Of a stretch of DNA of 64,000 bases, positions 60,894-64,000 are shown piece after piece. Origin of the DNA: Muricoccus pecuniae (GTDB taxonomy: Bacteria; Pseudomonadota; Alphaproteobacteria; Acetobacterales; Acetobacteraceae); assembly GCF_014199205.1 (NCBI RefSeq), contig NZ_JACIJD010000018.1:1-64000 (forward strand). The letters are read 5' to 3'. The stretch's first letter is position 1; every line of letters begins with the position of its first letter. Made by a program: the position numbers and the translations under genes. Under the pieces are notes generated by a model that saw only the letters and a list, made by a program, of their open reading frames with translations, did not search any database and had not been told where the DNA came from.

Positions 60894-61805
60894 TCAATCC
60901 GCCCCGGCCTTCTCCTTGCACCAGCGCGCGACATCGGCATGGGTGGCGAACCAGCATCCCCCGCGCTCCTTGGCATGGGCGATCAGCCGCTCCAACACCG
61001 GCATGCGGGAGCGGTGGCCGGAGACATGCGGGTGCAGGGTGAGCAGGAACAGCCCGCCCTCCTCCCAGGCCGCGTCGAACTCGGCCGTAAAGATCTCCAG
61101 CACCGCGGAGGGGGGCGTGTAGGGACGCAGGGCGCTGAAGCGGACAAAGTTGTAGTACACCGCATCGTCCCGGATCCATTCCGGCGGCAGCTCCACCACG
61201 CCGGTCGGCTCGCCGTCTGCCACCAGCTCATACGGGTCGTCATCGGCCATGAGGCTGCTGTCATAGAGCAGCCCCAACTCGCGAATGATGGACATGGTAT
61301 CCACCGAAAAGTCCCAACTCGCGGTGCGAATGCCGACGGGACGGGTGCCGGAGATCCTCTCCAGCGTATCGGCCGCGCGGAAGGTCAGGTCCCGCTCGAC
61401 CCCCGCCGGCAAGCGCGTGTTCGCCTCGTGGATCCAGGAGTGGATTCCGATCTCATGGCCCGCATCCGCCACGGCGCGCACTTCCTCTGGATAGAGCAGG
61501 GCGGAGACGGCGGGGTAGAAGAAGCTCGCCGGAATCCCCTCCCGTTCCAGCAGGCGGAGGATGCGTGGCATCGCTCTGCGATTGCCGTACTGCCCCTGGC
61601 TGATGCGCATCGGGCTCTCGTCGGAATCGCGCAGTGGAATCGTGTCATGGTCGGCATCGAAGGAGACGGCAAAGGCACAGCGCGCCCCGCCCGGCCAGGC
61701 CGGGGGCGCGAGGCTGCGTCCCGCCCGCGCGCGCCCGACGATGCGGCGCCATGTCGCCTCCGGCCACTGCCAGGGCTCGCCGTCGGGATGGGCGGTCTCG
61801 GTCAT
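60894..61805 (-). CDS. Polysaccharide-deacetylase-family (NodB-like) hydrolase
   Basis: A 303-residue enzyme of the carbohydrate esterase 4 fold. Metal-binding motif 1 is AVSFDADHDT (Asp-Asp), motif 2 is GHEIGIHSWIHEANTRLPAG (two His), then LGLLYDSSLMADDDP and LTLHPHVSGHRSRM. The cytoplasmic, signal-less, PuuE/CDA-like type suggests a small N-acyl or ureide substrate, not polysaccharide. GGAGCAGACACG precedes the ATG at 61805. It is divergent from the gene at 61948. Confidence 0.87.
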   Translation of the reverse strand: MTETAHPDGEPWQWPEATWRRIVGRARAGRSLAPPAWPGGARCAFAVSFDADHDTIPLRDSDESPMRISQGQYGNRRAMPRILRLLEREGIPASFFYPAVSALLYPEEVRAVADAGHEIGIHSWIHEANTRLPAGVERDLTFRAADTLERISGTRPVGIRTASWDFSVDTMSIIRELGLLYDSSLMADDDPYELVADGEPTGVVELPPEWIRDDAVYYNFVRFSALRPYTPPSAVLEIFTAEFDAAWEEGGLFLLTLHPHVSGHRSRMPVLERLIAHAKERGGCWFATHADVARWCKEKAGAD

Positions 61806-61947
61806 CGTGTCTGCTCCGGATTGCGGCGTCATCCTCCGGTGCCCTCCGGCCGAAGGCAACACGGGGCCACCTTCTCATCCCCGCGGTTTCCGGCAAACCT
61901 GACATGCCGGCGCGCGGCCGGACTCAGCGGATCGGGGGCACGGGGCG

Positions 61948-62970
61948 ATGTCGGATGCGAGGGACGAGCGAATCCTGATCTGGGGAGCGGGCGCGATCGG
62001 CGGAACGGTCGGCGCCTTTCTCCGCCGGGATGGCATGGATATAACCTTCGTCGATGTCGTGCCCGACCATGTGGCCGCCATTCGCTCGCCCGGGCTGCGG
62101 ATCTCCGGCCCGGTGGCGGAATTCACCGTCTCCGCCCCGGCGATACTGCCCGCCGAGGTGCAGGGAAGCTGGGATCGCATTTTCCTCTGCGTGAAGGCGC
62201 ACCATACGGAGGACGCTTGCCGCGCCCTTGCGCCCCATCTCTCGCCCGATGGCTACGTTCTCTCGCTGCAGAACGGGTTGTGCGAGCGGGTGATCGCCGG
62301 CATCGTCGGCCCGGCGCGCACGATCGGCGCCTTCGTCAATTTCGGCGCGGACTATATCGAGCCCGGCCGCATCCTGCTGGGCAATCGCGCCGCCGTGGTC
62401 GTGGGCGAGCTGGACGGGCAGGAGACGCCACGGCTGCGCGCGTTGCTCGGGACGCTCCGCCGTTTCGAGCCGGATGCCATCATCACCGACGACATCCACG
62501 CCTATCTCTGGGGCAAGCTGGGCTATGGCGCGATGCTCTTCGCCCAGGCGCTCGGCCAGGCCGGCATCGCGGACGCCTTCGCCCGCCCCGAGATGGAATC
62601 GGCCTTTCGACGCCTGGGTCAGGAAGCCGTCTCTGTTGCGCTGGCCGAGGGCGTGACCCCGCGCGGCTTCAACGGCTTCGACCCCGATGCCTTCCGCCCG
62701 GGCGCCCCGCCCGAGGCCGCGCGCGCCTCGATCGCCGCGATGGAGCGCTTCAACCGTGGCAGCGCGAAGACGCATTCGGGCATCTGGCGCGACCTGGCCG
62801 TGCGCCGGCGCCGCACGGAGGTGAACATGCAGGTTGTGCCGGTGATCGAAGCGGGCGCTGCCCATGGCATCCCCTGCCCCGGCCTGCGAAAGCTCGCCGC
62901 GATGATCCATGAGATCGAGGATGGCCGCCGCCCGATGACCGACGACAACCTGCTGGAGCTGATCCCATGA
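61948..62970 (+). CDS. Ketopantoate reductase (ApbA/PanE) family oxidoreductase
   Basis: A 340-residue two-domain dehydrogenase. The NADP-binding loop ILIWGAGAIGGTVGAFLRRD is at residues 9-28, then IFLCVKAHHTEDACRAL, LSLQNGLCERVIAGIVG and the catalytic Lys in LWGKLGYGAMLFAQALG (about residue 190). Its C-terminal domain is longer than E. coli PanE, as in catabolic relatives. It overlaps the SDR gene by 4 bp. Panthothenate synthesis is possible, but the neighbours suggest keto-acid catabolism. Confidence 0.87.
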   Translation: MSDARDERILIWGAGAIGGTVGAFLRRDGMDITFVDVVPDHVAAIRSPGLRISGPVAEFTVSAPAILPAEVQGSWDRIFLCVKAHHTEDACRALAPHLSPDGYVLSLQNGLCERVIAGIVGPARTIGAFVNFGADYIEPGRILLGNRAAVVVGELDGQETPRLRALLGTLRRFEPDAIITDDIHAYLWGKLGYGAMLFAQALGQAGIADAFARPEMESAFRRLGQEAVSVALAEGVTPRGFNGFDPDAFRPGAPPEAARASIAAMERFNRGSAKTHSGIWRDLAVRRRRTEVNMQVVPVIEAGAAHGIPCPGLRKLAAMIHEIEDGRRPMTDDNLLELIP

Positions 62971-63719
62971 CCCCCTGCTTCGATGGCGAGGTGGTGGCGG
63001 TCAGCGGCGCCGGTCACGGCCTGGGCCGCTGCATCGCCGAGAGCTTCGCCCGGCTCGGAGCGCGGGTGTGGGGCTGCGGCCCCGATGCTGCCTCTCTCGC
63101 TGAAACCGCCCGCGCCGGCATCACCATGGCTGCCGTGGACCTGACCGACCGCGTCGCCGCCGCCGCTTGGATCGCCGCGGTGGAGCGGGAGGCGGGCGGC
63201 CCGGTCTCCGTGCTGGTGAACAATGCCGGCGGCGTGGCGGGGCAGGTGTTCCGGCCCGTGGAGGAGGTGACGGATCAGGACTGGGACGCGGTGCTGGCCA
63301 TCAATCTCGGTGCCGCCTTCGCGCTGTGCCGCGCGGCGGCACCGGGGATGAAGCGGGCGGGCCGCGGGCGGATCGTCAACATCTCCTCCGGCGCCGGGCT
63401 GCAGGCCTCGCTCACCGGCATCCAGAGCTATTGCAGCGCCAAGCACGCCGTGGTCGGGCTGACGCGCCAGCTCGCGCATGAGCTCGGCCCGCATGGCATC
63501 ACCGTGAACAGCGTGGCGCCGGGCTTCGTCCCCTCCAACCCCGCCAGCAACGCGCAATGGGAGGGCTATGGCGAACAGGGGCAGCGCGACCTCGTCTTGC
63601 GCATCGCCCTGCGCCGCCTGGGCACGCCGCAGGACATCGCGAATGCCGTGCTGTTCTTCGCGGGGCCGCTCGCCGGCTTCGTCAGCGGGCAGGTGCTGTC
63701 CGTGGATGGCGGGCGCTAG
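62967..63719 (+). CDS. SDR-family oxidoreductase, canonical
   Basis: A 250-residue SDR: cofactor loop VAVSGAGHGLGRCIAES, VSVLVNNAGGVAGQVF, catalytic Ser in IVNISSGAGLQASL, and Tyr-Lys in IQSYCSAKHAVVGLTRQLAH. The C-terminus is GFVSGQVLSVDGGR. In contrast to the SDR at 46159, the Y-x3-K pair is complete. It follows the ketopantoate-reductase-like gene with a 4-bp overlap and converges with the creatininase-family gene, the stop codons overlapping. Confidence 0.92.
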   Translation: MTPCFDGEVVAVSGAGHGLGRCIAESFARLGARVWGCGPDAASLAETARAGITMAAVDLTDRVAAAAWIAAVEREAGGPVSVLVNNAGGVAGQVFRPVEEVTDQDWDAVLAINLGAAFALCRAAAPGMKRAGRGRIVNISSGAGLQASLTGIQSYCSAKHAVVGLTRQLAHELGPHGITVNSVAPGFVPSNPASNAQWEGYGEQGQRDLVLRIALRRLGTPQDIANAVLFFAGPLAGFVSGQVLSVDGGR

Positions 63720-64000
63720 TTCCAGCCATCCTCTATCAGGCCGCGGGTCTCGGCCACGGCCACGTCCCAGATGCGAAGCATCTCCTCGTCCGGGCGCTGG
63801 TAAAGCCCGCCGAAATTGCCGTCCCCGAGCTGCGCGCGCACCCCGTCCGGCGGAAGGGAGCGGAGCCGGTCGAGATCCGTCATCGGCTTGCCCTCCGCCG
63901 GCGGCGGCGGCGCGTTCGGCAGGCGCGTCCAGGGAAAATTCTCCATCCAGCTCGCATGGCTGGCCACCGGGTCGGTCCGGTTCACCGCGGCGAGGGTGCG
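63716..64000 (-). CDS. Creatininase-family amidohydrolase, C-terminal part (continues beyond window)
   Basis: The open frame runs off the right edge without a start. The 94 or so visible residues read RTLAAVNRTDPVASHASWME, then NFPWTRLPNAPPP and LGDGNFGGLYQRPDEEMLRI, matching the C-terminal region of creatininase-family proteins. Catalytic metal sites lie in the missing N-terminal part. It would hydrolyse a cyclic amide or ureide. Confidence 0.8.
   Translation of the reverse strand, partial: RTLAAVNRTDPVASHASWMENFPWTRLPNAPPPPAEGKPMTDLDRLRSLPPDGVRAQLGDGNFGGLYQRPDEEMLRIWDVAVAETRGLIEDGWN

Overview
The window is high-GC DNA with tightly packed genes, many of them overlapping by 4 bp (ATGA/GTGA) or 1 bp (TGATG). 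The gene content is dominated by solute-binding proteins, ABC importers and catabolic enzymes: a Bug/TctC receptor, hydantoinase A/B subunits, an HcnABC-type dehydrogenase, DapA-like lyases, MaoC hydratases and acyl-CoA dehydrogenases. This suggests a versatile soil or rhizosphere alphaproteobacterium, possibly an Acetobacteraceae/Roseomonas-type organism. That placement is inferred from style and content; no rRNA or tRNA gene is present to confirm it.

Layout. (1) 1-3465 is an insertion-sequence scar: the end of an IS3-family element, a lower-GC orphan gene that may be a HEPN/AbiU2-like protein, a complete IS6-family element, a LysR fragment and an IS5-family element. (2) 3533-18433, all on the minus strand, is a large catabolic cluster. 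A PotABCD-type importer leads into an HcnC-HcnA-HcnB-type oxidase triad, a secreted serine hydrolase, a second amine oxidase with a half-flavoprotein, RidA, HyuA/HyuB and an orphan Bug receptor. A divergent LysR gene (18569) resembles opine regulators. (3) 19677-22640 is an IS66 element inserted in a dead IS3-family orfB; both ends, the inverted repeats and a 7/8 target duplication can be read.

(4) 23019-31329 is a LacI-type regulon. The regulator, a tandem tautomerase, an acyl-CoA dehydrogenase, a CoA-transferase, a MaoC hydratase, an amino-acid-type binding protein and a permease run leftward; two DapA-family lyases run rightward. Two identical 12-bp palindromes lie exactly 90 bp apart in the divergent gap. 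(5) 31370-38715 is a second module with the same logic: a paralogous binding protein, LysR, DapA-like lyase, two MaoC proteins, acyl-CoA dehydrogenase, class III CoA-transferase and HpcH/HpaI aldolase. It is followed by a decayed amidase.

(6) 39769-51116 is a divergent island around a GntR/FCD regulator. Leftward are an SsuABC/THI5-like importer, a class II aldolase-family protein and a flavin-dependent monooxygenase. Rightward are an atypical SDR, an aminotransferase, an alpha/beta hydrolase, an M20 amidohydrolase and a bicupin. It reads as a self-contained uptake-and-degradation pathway for an organic N compound and is my best candidate for an undescribed pathway. (7) 51258-51868 is a decayed IS6-type transposase. 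(8) 51983-60795 is a dipeptide-type ABC system with three paralogous binding proteins. (9) 60894-64000 holds a polysaccharide-deacetylase-family enzyme, a ketopantoate-reductase-family protein, an SDR and the end of a creatininase-family gene.

Starts were chosen by overlap, ribosome-binding sequence and family length. Functional names are family-level assignments made by reading the translations; substrates are inference throughout.
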